DNA of 64,000 nt, from contig NZ_JAJGRC010000001.1 of the NCBI RefSeq assembly GCF_020786625.1, positions 434,001-498,000 on the forward strand. The letters run 5' to 3'. The notes beneath the pieces are model-generated. The model worked only from the letters and a program-made list of their open reading frames with translations. It ran no database searches and was not told where the DNA came from. The stretch is from Salinicoccus sp. RF5. GTDB lineage: Bacteria > Bacillota > Bacilli > Staphylococcales > Salinicoccaceae. The position numbers and the translations under genes are program-made. Shown here piece after piece: positions 54,349 to 63,552 of the stretch (the first letter of the stretch is position 1; the number at the start of each line of letters is the position of its first letter).

Positions 54349-54670
54349 GCTCACCGTGTTTGAACAGGCGTTCAAGGTTATAGTATTCACGTTCAGGCTT
54401 GTGGAAGACATGTACAACCACGTTATTGACATCAAGAAGGATCCATTTTGCATCCTTATATCCTTCAACGAGATAATCCAGATCATTCTCCTTGCAGACA
54501 TCCATGACTTCATCTGCAATCGCCTGCACCTGCCTGTCCGAATTCCCGTGGCAGATCAGGTAGCAGTCCGTGACACTGCTCGTATCACTTACATCAAATT
54601 TCATGATTTCTTCTGCACGTTTATTATCACATGCTTCAATCAGCATATTGACAAGGTGTTCCGTATCCAT
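54335..54670 (-). CDS. rsfS: Ribosomal silencing factor RsfS
   Basis: A 111-residue protein binding L14 to block subunit joining in poor nutrient conditions. Motifs CHGNSDRQVQAIADEV, EGYKDAKWILLDVNNVVVHVFHKPEREYYNLERLF are typical. The ATG at 54670 follows AAGGAG by 7 bases; the longer frame to 54889 lies inside yqeK. Four bases separate it from yqeK. Confidence 0.95.
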   Translation of the reverse strand: MDTEHLVNMLIEACDNKRAEEIMKFDVSDTSSVTDCYLICHGNSDRQVQAIADEVMDVCKENDLDYLVEGYKDAKWILLDVNNVVVHVFHKPEREYYNLERLFKHGERVEV

Positions 54671-54674
54671 ACAG

Positions 54675-55244
54675 TCACTCCTTAACCATATTATAGTAGT
54701 TGAGGCACTCCACTGTCCTGTGATAGACTGCCCGGTCCTTCGAGACCAGATGAAGCACATTCGCTTTTGTGATTTCATATATCGCGAGATCGAGGTTCTT
54801 CTCCTCGAATACGATATCACGTATTTGGTCGACGCCGGGCTGGGACCGTTTCGGTTCGATGTAGTCGGCAACATAGATGATCTTCTCATTCAGGGACATA
54901 TGGCTTCTGCCGGTGGTATGGTTCATTATCGCCTGGTAGATCTCCTCGTCCAGGATGCCGTGCTCCTCCCGCATCTTGACTGCCGCCACAGGTCCATGCA
55001 GCACTTCAGCTTTAAAGCTCAGCAGTTCCGGGTCGAGCTTGTAGTTCGTCACGTATTGGTACATTTCTCCCAGTTCATCGTATTTGGAGAAATCATGGAG
55101 AATGCCGGCCAGGAAACATTTGTTGGCGTCCCCACCATATATCTTGGCCATTTCAATTGCTGTTTCAGCAACCCGTTTGGAATGCTTGTAGCGTTTCTCG
55201 GGCAGTTTGTCCTTTACGAGGGTGATGGCTGCCTTATGCTTCAT
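54675..55244 (-). CDS. yqeK: HD-domain hydrolase YqeK (Ap4A hydrolase family)
   Basis: A 189-residue HD-domain enzyme: KRYKHSKRVAETA gives the first histidine, LAGILHDFSKY the HD pair, and NHTTGRS plus YVADYIEPKR complete the metal site. Members from Bacillus and Staphylococcus split diadenosine tetraphosphate symmetrically to ADP. Start overlaps the nadD stop by 11 bases. Confidence 0.93.
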   Translation of the reverse strand: MKHKAAITLVKDKLPEKRYKHSKRVAETAIEMAKIYGGDANKCFLAGILHDFSKYDELGEMYQYVTNYKLDPELLSFKAEVLHGPVAAVKMREEHGILDEEIYQAIMNHTTGRSHMSLNEKIIYVADYIEPKRSQPGVDQIRDIVFEEKNLDLAIYEITKANVLHLVSKDRAVYHRTVECLNYYNMVKE

Positions 55245-55797
55245 ACAGATGATTCTCCTTTACATACTGATACACTTCGGGGTCTAGCTGATGGCGGACG
55301 ATTTCCCCGTCCCTGATGCGGTCCCTGATGATTGTGGAGGATATTTCGATCACCGGCTGGTTGATGGTGATGAACCTGTCATCGCTGATGGGCTCTCCCG
55401 AATACCGGTCCATGATGACGAAGTCCATGAGCTTGAGCAGTTCCTCATGCCGATGCCATTTTTCAAAACTCTTATACTGATCGGTACCGATCAGGAAATA
55501 GCGTTCATCCTCCGGATATTCTTCCTGCAGATGGACGGCTGTATCATACGTGTAGCTGACGCCTTCCCGGGTCATTTCCCAATCGTCGATCTCCATGAAA
55601 CCATAATCCCTGATGGCTAGTTCCAGCATGTTCAGGCGATGATCATCCCGGGTGGGCGCATTCTTTTTGAGCGGCGACTGCTTCGCGGGAATGCAGATCA
55701 CCTTGTCCAGTCCAAGTGAAATTTTGGCTTCAACGATTGCATGTACGTGCCCGGGATGGACCGGATCGAATGTTCCGCCAAAAAAACCTATCTTCAT
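55234..55797 (-). CDS. nadD: Nicotinate-mononucleotide adenylyltransferase
   Basis: A 187-residue nucleotidyltransferase making deamido-NAD. FFGGTFDPVHPGHVH carries the HxxH ATP site (HPGH), and EISSTIIRDRI the ISSTxxR motif. The ATG overlaps the yhbY stop (ATGA). Confidence 0.96.
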   Translation of the reverse strand: MKIGFFGGTFDPVHPGHVHAIVEAKISLGLDKVICIPAKQSPLKKNAPTRDDHRLNMLELAIRDYGFMEIDDWEMTREGVSYTYDTAVHLQEEYPEDERYFLIGTDQYKSFEKWHRHEELLKLMDFVIMDRYSGEPISDDRFITINQPVIEISSTIIRDRIRDGEIVRHQLDPEVYQYVKENHLYEA

Positions 55798-56090
55798 GAC
55801 AGCTCAATCTTTTTATTTTCTTTTGACTCCCTGTACAGCACAATCGTATTGCCGATGACCGTAACGATATGGCTCTCCGTCCCTTCGCTGATCTGTGCTG
55901 CAATGTTGTCCTTGTCTTCAAGGCAGTTCTGAAGGATGGAAATTTTAATCAGTTCCCGTTTTTCAAGCACATCGTCGATCTGCTCCAGGAAATTGTCATT
56001 CACACCATTTTTCCCGACCTGGAAAATGGGGTTGAGATGATGTGCCTTTGATTTGAGCTGCTTCACTTGACGTGAAGATAATTTATTCAT
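55794..56090 (-). CDS. yhbY: YhbY/CRS1-CRM domain RNA-binding protein (YqeI)
   Basis: A 98-residue single-CRM-domain protein: LKSKAHHLNPIFQVGKNG, the loop LEQIDDVLEKRELIKI and VTVIGNTIVLYR. It binds pre-50S particles and assists ribosome assembly. Overlaps aroE and nadD by ATGA junctions on both sides. Confidence 0.94.
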   Translation of the reverse strand: MNKLSSRQVKQLKSKAHHLNPIFQVGKNGVNDNFLEQIDDVLEKRELIKISILQNCLEDKDNIAAQISEGTESHIVTVIGNTIVLYRESKENKKIELS

Positions 56091-56896
56091 GATTTACCTC
56101 CGATATATTCTTCGTATTTTTCATTTATTGCCCCGTAGTCCCCTTCTTCACCGGTCCAGATGCCATATGCGTCCATTGCCTGATGGATGAGCATCGGCAT
56201 ACCATTCATTTGATGGTCGTCCGCAAAATATTCAAGGAACTTCGTCTTCCGTGGCTGATAGATCAGGTCGACTCCGACCGCACTCCCGGATATCAATGAT
56301 TCAGGAATTTCCATCTCCTTCAGAAGGTCCTCCCCCTTCATGCCCACAGGTGTGGCATTTACGATGGCATCAAACTGTTCTGTCCCGGTGATGTCCGAAA
56401 TCATCATGGCTTTGAAGTCGTCGTCTGTGAACCGTTTGAAGCTTTCGATACGCCGGGCCGCGATCGTCACGTCATCCCCATTATTGGCATGCGCGCGATG
56501 GACGGCTTTGGCGGCCCCGCCAGCACCGATGATGAGCACGCGCCGCTTTACCTGGCCGAAAACCTCGAGGAAGGCGTTCATGTAACCGGTAATGTCCGTA
56601 TTGTGGCCCGTCAGCCTGTCCCCATCGATCGATACCGTATTGACCGCCCCGATCTTCTTTGCGTCCGTGTCCACTTCATCCAGATATGAAATGATCGCTT
56701 CCTTATGCGGAATCGTCACGTTGAATCCTGAGAGCTCCTTCGAGGCAACCAGATCCCTGATATGCTGCAAATGATCCGGATGTACAGAAAGTGCCGCATA
56801 GTTGTCATCTGTTCCCTTCGCCTCAAAATTCGCATTGTGGATGAGGGGGGAGAGTGAATGGGAGATTGGATATCCTATTACTGCATAATTACCCAT
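56087..56896 (-). CDS. aroE: Shikimate dehydrogenase
   Basis: A 269-residue NADP-dependent enzyme of the shikimate pathway reducing 3-dehydroshikimate. PISHSLSPLIHN and NVTIPHKEAI (with catalytic Lys) form the substrate site; IGAGGAAKAV binds the nucleotide; NATPVGM is conserved. It starts within the yqeH stop as TAATG. Confidence 0.96.
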   Translation of the reverse strand: MGNYAVIGYPISHSLSPLIHNANFEAKGTDDNYAALSVHPDHLQHIRDLVASKELSGFNVTIPHKEAIISYLDEVDTDAKKIGAVNTVSIDGDRLTGHNTDITGYMNAFLEVFGQVKRRVLIIGAGGAAKAVHRAHANNGDDVTIAARRIESFKRFTDDDFKAMMISDITGTEQFDAIVNATPVGMKGEDLLKEMEIPESLISGSAVGVDLIYQPRKTKFLEYFADDHQMNGMPMLIHQAMDAYGIWTGEEGDYGAINEKYEEYIGGKS

Positions 56897-58002
56897 TATA
56901 CCCCACCTTTAAATATCGTCGGCCTGCTTGTGACATCAATTCCTTTCGGAACACGGACCGATACTTTTGCGCCTGCGCCCACACGGATGAAGGCCAGACC
57001 GCTGATGGAGATGTCGCTGTCCTCCCTGATGTCGAATTCGAATGTTTCATAGGACGCGCTCAAATATGGCGTCTCGAGTTCCGGGGGCGCAAGCAGTGTG
57101 TTGAAATGCTTTTCGTAGAAAGCCTCGGCATTTTCCGTCTTGGTACGGTGGATGTTCAGCGCGTGGTTGGTATAGACGATGAAGCTGTTCCTGTCCCCAT
57201 CGACGAAATCAACACGTGCGAGATTCGATATGAACAGCGTCTGACCGGAGTCCAGCTGGAACCCCTTCGGCTTGATTTCCTTCGCCGGGGTGATGTGCTT
57301 CAGATCCTCACTGCTTACATAATGGGCCATCTGGGAATCCATCACTACACCCGGGGTATCATAGATGAATGCACCCCCGCCGAGCGGGATGTCGATCAGG
57401 TCGAGCGTCGTGCCCGGAAACCTGCTCGTAGTGATCACTTCCTTGTCGCCGGAAGTATTCTCGATGAGCCGGTTGATCAGCGTCGACTTCCCGACATTCG
57501 TCGTGCCCACGACATAGATATCCTTACCGTCGGCATATCCCGACAGCTTATCGACGAGCTTATCGATGCCCTCATTCTTCATGGCACTGACCACTACCGT
57601 GTCCACGGCTGTGATGCCCGCTTCGCTGAGCATCTGCTTTGCACGGTGCACCAGACGGCCGCGGTTGATGGATTTCGGCAGCAGGTCGATCTTGTTGATG
57701 ACGGCGACCACCTTCTTGTCGCCGACGATACGGTTGAAGGAAGGGATGAGGCTGCCATGGAAATCGAAGACATCGATGACTTTGACGATCAGCCCGTCGG
57801 TTTCATACAGGGCGTTCAGCATGGTCATGAACTCCCCGGAGTCCACATCGATATCCATCACTTCATTATAATGTTTGAGCCGGTAGCATCTTTTGCAGAT
57901 CGGCTCCTCCTTGTCGAGCCCGCTTGCCGGAATGAACCCCGGTCTATTCTTATCTTCGGTCTGCAGCTCAGCGCCACAGCCGATACATTTTATCGATTCC
58001 AA
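56896..58002 (-). CDS. yqeH: Ribosome biogenesis GTPase YqeH
   Basis: A 368-residue circularly permuted GTPase needed for 30S assembly. An N-terminal treble-clef zinc finger (CIGCGAEL and CKRCYRLKHY) precedes the G domain in permuted order: G4 INKIDLLP, G1 VGTTNVGKSTLINRL, then G3 DTPGV, followed by the C-terminal beta-rich domain. It follows yqeG by 3 bases. Confidence 0.95.
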   Translation of the reverse strand: MESIKCIGCGAELQTEDKNRPGFIPASGLDKEEPICKRCYRLKHYNEVMDIDVDSGEFMTMLNALYETDGLIVKVIDVFDFHGSLIPSFNRIVGDKKVVAVINKIDLLPKSINRGRLVHRAKQMLSEAGITAVDTVVVSAMKNEGIDKLVDKLSGYADGKDIYVVGTTNVGKSTLINRLIENTSGDKEVITTSRFPGTTLDLIDIPLGGGAFIYDTPGVVMDSQMAHYVSSEDLKHITPAKEIKPKGFQLDSGQTLFISNLARVDFVDGDRNSFIVYTNHALNIHRTKTENAEAFYEKHFNTLLAPPELETPYLSASYETFEFDIREDSDISISGLAFIRVGAGAKVSVRVPKGIDVTSRPTIFKGGV

Positions 58003-58005
58003 ATG

Positions 58006-58530
58006 TTAGTCCCCCCATTGGATTAGACCTTTACGGTCGAAATACTTCATGATGATGCGTTCGATCCTGCGATTGACGACGGTCGCCCATCCGTCCTTGT
58101 CCTTGACGGGAAAGACAAGGATGCTCTTCAGACCGGCCCGGTTCGCTCCGAATACATCGGTGAGCAGCTGGTCGCCGATCATGACGGTCTCGGAACTGTC
58201 CATGCCCATCATGTGCACTGCCTTCCTGTAGGATCGCGCAAGCGGCTTCCTTGCTCTGAATATATATTCGATGTCATGGGGATCACTGAATTCACTGACC
58301 CTGACGCGGCTGCCATTGGAGACGATCGTTACCTTAATGCCATTGTCCTTCATCGTCCTGAACCATTTCAGCACCGTTTCGCTGGCTGATGGTTCGTCGA
58401 ATCCCACAAGCGTGTTGTCGAGGTCTATGATGACAGCGCGAATTCCGCGTTCCTTCAAATATTGGGGCGTAATTCCTTGAAATTCCTTGAAATAGTCACT
58501 GGGAAGGAAATATTTTTCTAGCAGCTTCAA
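58006..58530 (-). CDS. yqeG: HAD-family phosphatase YqeG
   Basis: A 174-residue HAD (IIIA) phosphatase. The nucleophile is in IDLDNTLVGFD, motif II in IVSNGSR, and motif IV in MIGDQLLTDV. I choose a TTG at 58530 with AGGAG 8 bases upstream, giving the usual M-x-x-x-K-x-F-x-P N-terminus; a GTG three codons earlier abuts the site. First gene of the yqeG-yqeM operon. Confidence 0.93.
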   Translation of the reverse strand: MKLLEKYFLPSDYFKEFQGITPQYLKERGIRAVIIDLDNTLVGFDEPSASETVLKWFRTMKDNGIKVTIVSNGSRVRVSEFSDPHDIEYIFRARKPLARSYRKAVHMMGMDSSETVMIGDQLLTDVFGANRAGLKSILVFPVKDKDGWATVVNRRIERIIMKYFDRKGLIQWGD

Positions 58531-58570
58531 TATGCGCACTCCTAATGAGTTTTTTTATATTCTACCACAT

Positions 58571-58605
58571 AAATAAAAGCCCCTTAATAGATTAAGGCGC
58601 TTTTT
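58571..58605. terminator. Rho-independent terminator
   Basis: AAGCCCCTTAAT and ATTAAGGCGCTT pair with one mismatch; T-runs lie on both strands. It ends the 32-codon gene to its right. Confidence 0.75.
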
Positions 58606-58608
58606 GTG

Positions 58609-58707
58609 TTATTCAATGATTTCATTATCTTCTGTTTCAGTATCCTTGTAGATGAGGAAACCGATAACGACTGTAATGATGATTGAAATGATCATAAGAA
58701 AAAGCAT
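58609..58707 (-). CDS. 32-residue single-span membrane peptide
   Basis: Starts MLFLMIISII; residues 1-19 form one membrane segment, followed by an acidic tail (YKDTETEDNE). GGAGGG lies 7 bases before the ATG. It is placed between mtnN and yqeG with its own terminator. A similar small gene occurs here in staphylococci as I recall; function unknown. Confidence 0.6.
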   Translation of the reverse strand: MLFLMIISIIITVVIGFLIYKDTETEDNEIIE

Positions 58708-58723
58708 GGATTTTCCCTCCTGA

Positions 58724-59425
58724 TTACAAGTCCTTCAATAATGATTTTACAACTTCGGATGAATGAACACAAGCTTTCGACAGAAATTCTTCATAAGTCA
58801 TATCGGCCGTGTCATCCGCCTTGTCGGATATGGAACGGATGATGACGAATGGTGTGGAATACTGGTAGCAGGTCTGTGCAATGGCGGCCGATTCCATATC
58901 GACGGCCATCGCCTTTCTGAAGTTGCGGGTGATGCCATTCTTCTGTTCACTGTTGCTGATGAATGAATCTCCACTGACGACCAGACCGCCATGTCCCTTG
59001 ATGGAGGGATGCGCCGCTATCGCTTCAAGCGTCAGCTTGACGAGCCCTTTGTCTGCAATATAGAACTTCGGCATGCCTGGCACCTGCCCGAGTTCATAGC
59101 CGAACTCGACGGCGTCCACATCATGGTGGAGGACCGAAGTGCTCACCACCATATCCGTCACATCAAGGTCACCCGACAATGCACCGGCGACACCTGTATT
59201 TATGATGATCCGGACATTGTAGCGTTCGATCAGGAGCGCTGTTATCATGCTGGCATTGACTTTGCCGATGCCGCTTTCAACCAGTACGGTATCCTGCTCA
59301 AAGAGGGTTCCCCTGTACACTTTCGTATGGGCAATCGTATCCGTCGCCTCGATATCCATCCACTCCTTGAGGATATCGATTTCAGGCTTCATGGCTCCGA
59401 TGATGCCGATGGTGCCTTTAGTCAA
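58724..59425 (-). CDS. mtnN: 5'-methylthioadenosine/S-adenosylhomocysteine nucleosidase
   Basis: A 233-residue nucleosidase (Pfs) splitting MTA and SAH, feeding methionine salvage and AI-2 precursor formation. [13 protein letters not shown], the VNTGVAGAL-like INTGVAGAL phosphate-side loop, MAVDMESAA and RSISDKAD with the catalytic Asp are present. Start is TTG inside the greA stop region (ATTGACTAA), overlapping greA by 8 bases. Confidence 0.95.
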   Translation of the reverse strand: MTKGTIGIIGAMKPEIDILKEWMDIEATDTIAHTKVYRGTLFEQDTVLVESGIGKVNASMITALLIERYNVRIIINTGVAGALSGDLDVTDMVVSTSVLHHDVDAVEFGYELGQVPGMPKFYIADKGLVKLTLEAIAAHPSIKGHGGLVVSGDSFISNSEQKNGITRNFRKAMAVDMESAAIAQTCYQYSTPFVIIRSISDKADDTADMTYEEFLSKACVHSSEVVKSLLKDL

Positions 59426-59894
59426 TAGACACGATCTCCACTTTCATCTCATTGCCGTTCGGGAGCGGTACATTCACGGAATCATTGAGCTTTGCTCCAA
59501 GCAGTGATTTTGCAATCGGTGATTCATTCGAAATCTTCCCTTCAAATGGATCTGCTTCGGCACTTCCCACGATCTGGTAGGATTCTTCATCCCCGTCCGG
59601 GAGTTCCTTGAATGTCACTGTCTTGCCGATCTGCACCATATTGTTGTTGCTTGTATCCTCGATGATTTTTGCATGGCGCAGCATATCTTCGATTTTAGTT
59701 ATTTCCTGCTCCACAAAACCCTGTTCATCCTTCGCAGCATCATACTCTGAGTTCTCGGAGAGGTCCCCGAAGCTTCTTGCTACCTTGATCTTCTCCACCA
59801 CTTCGGGACGCTTTACCGTCCTCAGATGCTCGAGTTCCTCCTGAAGCTGTTCATAGCCACTCTGTGTCATTGGATATTCTTTTTGTAGATCCAT
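59418..59894 (-). CDS. greA: Transcription elongation factor GreA
   Basis: A 158-residue RNA polymerase secondary-channel factor: N-terminal coiled coil ([26 protein letters not shown]) with acidic tip [15 protein letters not shown], then the FKBP-like domain with [15 protein letters not shown]. It rescues backtracked polymerase. Confidence 0.97.
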   Translation of the reverse strand: MDLQKEYPMTQSGYEQLQEELEHLRTVKRPEVVEKIKVARSFGDLSENSEYDAAKDEQGFVEQEITKIEDMLRHAKIIEDTSNNNMVQIGKTVTFKELPDGDEESYQIVGSAEADPFEGKISNESPIAKSLLGAKLNDSVNVPLPNGNEMKVEIVSID

Positions 59895-59934
59895 CGTAAC
59901 CCTCCATATAATTGTTAAGTTTGTTTTCTATCGT

Positions 59935-60555
59935 CTATTCATTGAGCAGAGTTCGGATTTTAGTCGTAATCAGATCGATTGCCACATTGTTTTCTCCGCC
60001 CTCTGGGATGATGATGTCACTGAAACGCTTGGTCGGTTCTATGAATTGCAGGTGCATCGGCCGGACGACGTTCAAATATTGGCTGATGACCGAGTCCATT
60101 GTGCGTCCCCGCTTCTCGATATCCCGCTTCAGCCGTCTCAGGATGCGGATGTCGGAATCCGTATCCACATAGAGTTTGACATCCATGAGGTTCCTCAGCT
60201 GCTCATTTTCAAGGGCAAAGATCCCCTCTATGATGATGACATCCTTAGGCTCCACCTGGATGGTAACATCACTCCGGGTGTGTATTTCATAGTTGTATGT
60301 CGGTATCTCGACTGGCTGGCGGTCGATCAGTTGCCTGATATGGGATATCAGAAGATTGTTGTCGAAGGCGAAAGGATGATCATAGTTCGTCTCGAGCCTC
60401 TCTTCGAATGTCTTATCGCTCTGATCCTTGTAGTAGTAGTCCTGTTCGATCAGAATGACGCTGTGACCATTCAGCGCCTCCATGATTTTACGGGTCACCG
60501 AAGTCTTTCCGGACCCGGATCCTCCGGCAATGCCTATGACTGTTGGTCTTTTCAT
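59935..60555 (-). CDS. udk: Uridine kinase
   Basis: A 206-residue P-loop kinase for uridine and cytidine. [13 protein letters not shown] is the P-loop, [10 protein letters not shown] and NYDHPFAFD the substrate region, IEGIFALEN the later core strand. The ATG overlaps the upstream methyltransferase stop. In Bacillus two U32-peptidase genes lie between these; here they are absent. Confidence 0.96.
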   Translation of the reverse strand: MKRPTVIGIAGGSGSGKTSVTRKIMEALNGHSVILIEQDYYYKDQSDKTFEERLETNYDHPFAFDNNLLISHIRQLIDRQPVEIPTYNYEIHTRSDVTIQVEPKDVIIIEGIFALENEQLRNLMDVKLYVDTDSDIRILRRLKRDIEKRGRTMDSVISQYLNVVRPMHLQFIEPTKRFSDIIIPEGGENNVAIDLITTKIRTLLNE

Positions 60556-61193
60556 CTGTGCTCTCCCTCTTTGTCCTTAGTGATGACGAGCAGTCCGTCG
60601 CCCACCGGCAGGAAGGCCGAGGACACATCCGATTCTGCAATCATCCTGTTGAAGCCGTCGACCTTCTCCTTCATTCTGCGCGTCCCCCTCGAGGTGATGG
60701 CCTCTTCCGTAACAAGGCCGCGTAGCAGTATGTTGTCGACGATGATCAGTCCGCCCGGTTTCACGAGCGGCATGTACCGCTCATAGAAGCGCCGGTTGTT
60801 CCCTTTTGATGCATCAATGAAGAGCAGGTCAAAAGGTTCGCCGTCAAGTGCTTCAAGCGGAATCTCCTTGGCGTCACCAAGCAGGCTCTGCACCCTGCCT
60901 GCCACGCCATGCTGTTCAAAGAAGATGTTCGCCCGGCTGTGGACGGCCTCGTCCTTCTCTATCGTCACTACATCGATATCCCGATCGACGGAGAGCATAT
61001 GCATTGCACTATAGCCTATGGCCGTCCCGACTTCAAGCACATGCCTGACACCGGCAAGTTTCATGTAGTGCTTCAGTACGCCAAGCGCATCCGCATCCAT
61101 GATCGGAACATGATGCGCCTCTGCATATTCAAGCATATCCGGAAATATTTCCGGCTGTGCATTAAGATTTTTAACATATTCGTAAATGTCCAT
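60552..61193 (-). CDS. Caffeoyl-CoA/catechol O-methyltransferase-like protein (YrrM)
   Basis: A 213-residue class I methyltransferase: [16 protein letters not shown] (SAM motif I), [14 protein letters not shown], and [17 protein letters not shown] plus [10 protein letters not shown]. Homologues include Bacillus YrrM/TrmR, which methylates 5-hydroxyuridine at tRNA position 34. ATG 61193 is preferred; the longer frame passes through a terminator. Confidence 0.88.
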   Translation of the reverse strand: MDIYEYVKNLNAQPEIFPDMLEYAEAHHVPIMDADALGVLKHYMKLAGVRHVLEVGTAIGYSAMHMLSVDRDIDVVTIEKDEAVHSRANIFFEQHGVAGRVQSLLGDAKEIPLEALDGEPFDLLFIDASKGNNRRFYERYMPLVKPGGLIIVDNILLRGLVTEEAITSRGTRRMKEKVDGFNRMIAESDVSSAFLPVGDGLLVITKDKEGEHR

Positions 61194-61206
61194 ATTCCCC
61201 ACCATA

Positions 61207-61243
61207 TACAAAAAATACAACTGATAACCTAAGTTATCAGTTG
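61207..61243 (-). terminator. Rho-independent terminator after mltG
   Basis: On the minus strand CAACTGATAAC-TTAG-GTTATCAGTTG then TATTTTTTG. Confidence 0.85.
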
Positions 61244-61304
61244 CTTTGTTTATCACAATTCATAGTAGCACAAAATATTTTGGTTGAAAAGGTGATTTTC
61301 ACCT

Positions 61305-62432
61305 TTAGTTGTTATTGATGTACTTCTCACGATTTTCGACGTGTTCCTCGAAGGTTTCAGCAAAGTGGTTGTTGCCTTCACTGTCTGCAAGGAAGTAGTA
61401 ATAGTCGGTGTTGGACGGGTTCATCGTACTCTGGACGGACTCCATGCCAGGTGAAGCGATCGGACCCGGGGGCAGCCCCGTATGGATATAGGTGTTGTAT
61501 GGGTCTTCGACTTCCAGGTCTTCGAAAAGGGTGCGCTCCTGGTGTTCACCGAGCGCATAGAGTACGGTGGGATCCGTCTGGAGCGGCATGCTCGGCGTTT
61601 CCGACATCCTGTTCAGGAAGACGCTCGCAATCTTGGAACGATCGGCGAGCGAGGTCGCCTCCTTCTCCACAAGGGAGGAGAGGGTCAGGAACTCATGGAA
61701 GGAAAGCTCCCTGGATTCCCCTTCGAAATTGATCGAGTAGCCATTGCCCGACTGGAAGACGCTGTAGGTGTTGTTCCTTGTCGCATCCAGCATCTGCCTG
61801 ACGAGTGTCTCTACTTCAGGCTCCTCCTCTGTAATGTCGTAGGTGGCGGGGTATAGATAACCCTCAAGCGGGTACTTTATATCCTCTGACAATATATCCT
61901 CTGAAAGCATATCCGGGTAATCCTCAATCAGCGATTTGATGAACTCCTCATCCTCCATCAGCTCGAGGAAGCGGTCTGCCACTATCGGCAGCTGTTCATC
62001 CGCCTGTTCGGCGATCTGCTCGATGGCATACCCTTCAGGTATCGTCAGCCTATGGTGCACTTCTTCGTAGACCCTGCCGGTCTCGAGTGTCTTGGCTATC
62101 TGTTCGAAATCCATGGAGGGGGAGAGTTCATAGTCCCCTGCATGATAGTTTGTAATGCTGTTCAGCTTCAGGAAGTATTCGAACATCGTACCGTTCCTGA
62201 TGATTCCCTCCTGTTCGAGCTGGTCACCGATCATGCCCGCTGATGATCCCTGCTCAATCGTCACTTCCTTCATCTCGGTTGAGTTCGGGTCCAGCGGTTC
62301 GGACCCCGATTTGATGTACATATAAATGAAGAATGCAGCCACGATGAAGATGACCGCAAGCGCAGCAATCACAAATAACGAAAGGTAGGATGAAACAGTC
62401 TTTGAAAATTTAATATCATCGTATTTACTCAT
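61305..62432 (-). CDS. mltG: Endolytic murein transglycosylase MltG
   Basis: A 375-residue YceG-family enzyme that ends nascent glycan strands. One membrane segment (about 17-38), LysM-like region (IEQGSSAGMIGDQLEQEGII), then the catalytic domain with the glutamate in SLVEKEATS and the FLNRM, LQTDPTVLYALG and NTYIHTGLPPGPIASPG motifs. It is probably attached to cell-wall synthesis. Confidence 0.94.
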   Translation of the reverse strand: MSKYDDIKFSKTVSSYLSLFVIAALAVIFIVAAFFIYMYIKSGSEPLDPNSTEMKEVTIEQGSSAGMIGDQLEQEGIIRNGTMFEYFLKLNSITNYHAGDYELSPSMDFEQIAKTLETGRVYEEVHHRLTIPEGYAIEQIAEQADEQLPIVADRFLELMEDEEFIKSLIEDYPDMLSEDILSEDIKYPLEGYLYPATYDITEEEPEVETLVRQMLDATRNNTYSVFQSGNGYSINFEGESRELSFHEFLTLSSLVEKEATSLADRSKIASVFLNRMSETPSMPLQTDPTVLYALGEHQERTLFEDLEVEDPYNTYIHTGLPPGPIASPGMESVQSTMNPSNTDYYYFLADSEGNNHFAETFEEHVENREKYINNN

Positions 62433-62447
62433 ATATGACTCCTATCT

Positions 62448-62477
62448 CAAAAATAGCTTCCAATCGACATTGGAAGC
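62448..62477 (-). terminator. Rho-independent terminator after the DUF1292 gene
   Basis: On the minus strand GCTTCCAAT-GTCG-ATTGGAAGC then TATTTTTGAG. It separates the alaS-ireB-ruvX-yrzB unit from mltG. Confidence 0.8.
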
Positions 62478-62501
62478 CATTCCCTATTAACTGAAAAAGA
62501 T

Positions 62502-62807
62502 CTACTCTTCCGGTTCATCCATCCGGGTGTTTACAACCTCTTCAATCATATCCCATTCTTCATCCGTCTCGACAGGCATGAACTTGCCGCCATCGCCGTC
62601 TTCATCCGGCACATTGATCATCGGGATGAGCTCTATTTCTTCATCATCATTGGAGAAGTTGCCTTCTTCAGCAAGGATCACATAATCCTTATTGAATTCT
62701 GGATGATGGAATTCCAGCATCTTGCGATAGAGGACCTCGTTGCCTTCCTCATCATACAGTGTCAGAAGTTCTTCTTCCATGTTGAAATCCATTTCTTCCT
62801 GACTCAT
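62502..62807 (-). CDS. DUF1292 protein (YrzB family)
   Basis: A 101-residue very acidic protein: [35 protein letters not shown] is the DUF1292 core. It is invariably found with ruvX and ireB in Bacilli, and its role is unknown. Starts 3 bases after ruvX stops. Confidence 0.92.
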   Translation of the reverse strand: MSQEEMDFNMEEELLTLYDEEGNEVLYRKMLEFHHPEFNKDYVILAEEGNFSNDDEEIELIPMINVPDEDGDGGKFMPVETDEEWDMIEEVVNTRMDEPEE

Positions 62808-62810
62808 AGT

Positions 62811-63242
62811 TCAGTCTCCTTTAACTGGATTATCGAGATAGCCCTGCAGTATAAATACCGCGGCCATTTTATCGATTACAGCTTTTCTTTTTTTTCGGGA
62901 GAGATCCGCTTCAAGGAGCGATCTCTCTGCACCGATGGTGCTGAGACGCTCGTCCCATAATATTATTTTAACATCTGGCAGTTCGTTTTCAAGCAATTTA
63001 CTATAATGGATGGACCTGTCGCCGCTTTCGCCGACAGAATTGTTCATGTTTTTGGGGAGACCGACGATGATTGTGGAGACGTCATTCTCCTCCACAATCC
63101 GGGCCACCTCTTCAATGCCGTATACTTCTTCATGATAGTCTATCTTCAGTGTAGTCAGTCCCTGTGCTGTCCAGCCCAGGGCATCGCTCAGTGCGATGCC
63201 GACTGTTTTTGTGCCTACATCAAGCCCCAGTATCCTATTCAT
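62811..63242 (-). CDS. ruvX: Holliday-junction resolvase-like/pre-16S rRNA nuclease RuvX (YqgF)
   Basis: A 143-residue RNase H-fold protein: [17 protein letters not shown] with the first catalytic Asp, [14 protein letters not shown], and [11 protein letters not shown] with the last acidic residues. YqgF matures the 5' end of 16S rRNA and may act on junctions. I use the ATG at 63242, overlapping the ireB stop; the longer frame reads back into ireB. Confidence 0.94.
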   Translation of the reverse strand: MNRILGLDVGTKTVGIALSDALGWTAQGLTTLKIDYHEEVYGIEEVARIVEENDVSTIIVGLPKNMNNSVGESGDRSIHYSKLLENELPDVKIILWDERLSTIGAERSLLEADLSRKKRKAVIDKMAAVFILQGYLDNPVKGD

Positions 63243-63498
63243 GGATTTCCTTCTCGATATATGTCCGTACAAGAACTTCCATGATTTCATCCCGGTCGAT
63301 GTGGCGGATGCGGTTCCGCGCTTCATTATGGCGCGGGATGTACGCAGGGTCCCCGCTCTGCAGGTAGCCGACGATCTGGTTTATGGGGTTGTATCCACGC
63401 TCTTCAAGCGTGTTATAGACAGTGGTCATGATTTCCTTCACATTGTGTGCTTTCGCATCATCCACATCAAACTTCATCGTTTCATCAAATTGATTCAA
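63235..63498 (-). CDS. ireB: IreB family regulatory phosphoprotein (DUF965)
   Basis: An 87-residue protein: [20 protein letters not shown] then [50 protein letters not shown], very close to staphylococcal and enterococcal IreB. In E. faecalis it is phosphorylated by the kinase IreK on an N-terminal Thr and affects cephalosporin resistance; a Thr (DETM) lies in the matching place. Start TTG at 63498 follows GGGAG by 8 bases; a longer frame is possible. Confidence 0.92.
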   Translation of the reverse strand: MNQFDETMKFDVDDAKAHNVKEIMTTVYNTLEERGYNPINQIVGYLQSGDPAYIPRHNEARNRIRHIDRDEIMEVLVRTYIEKEIHE

Positions 63499-63552
63499 AA
63501 TCAGCACTCCCATCCTTGCTTGCATTTCATCCATTATATCATTGTTACCGTT

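Noticed and set aside
56854-58026. 390-codon open frame antisense to yqeH
   Set aside because: Shadow of yqeH; no recognisable motifs.
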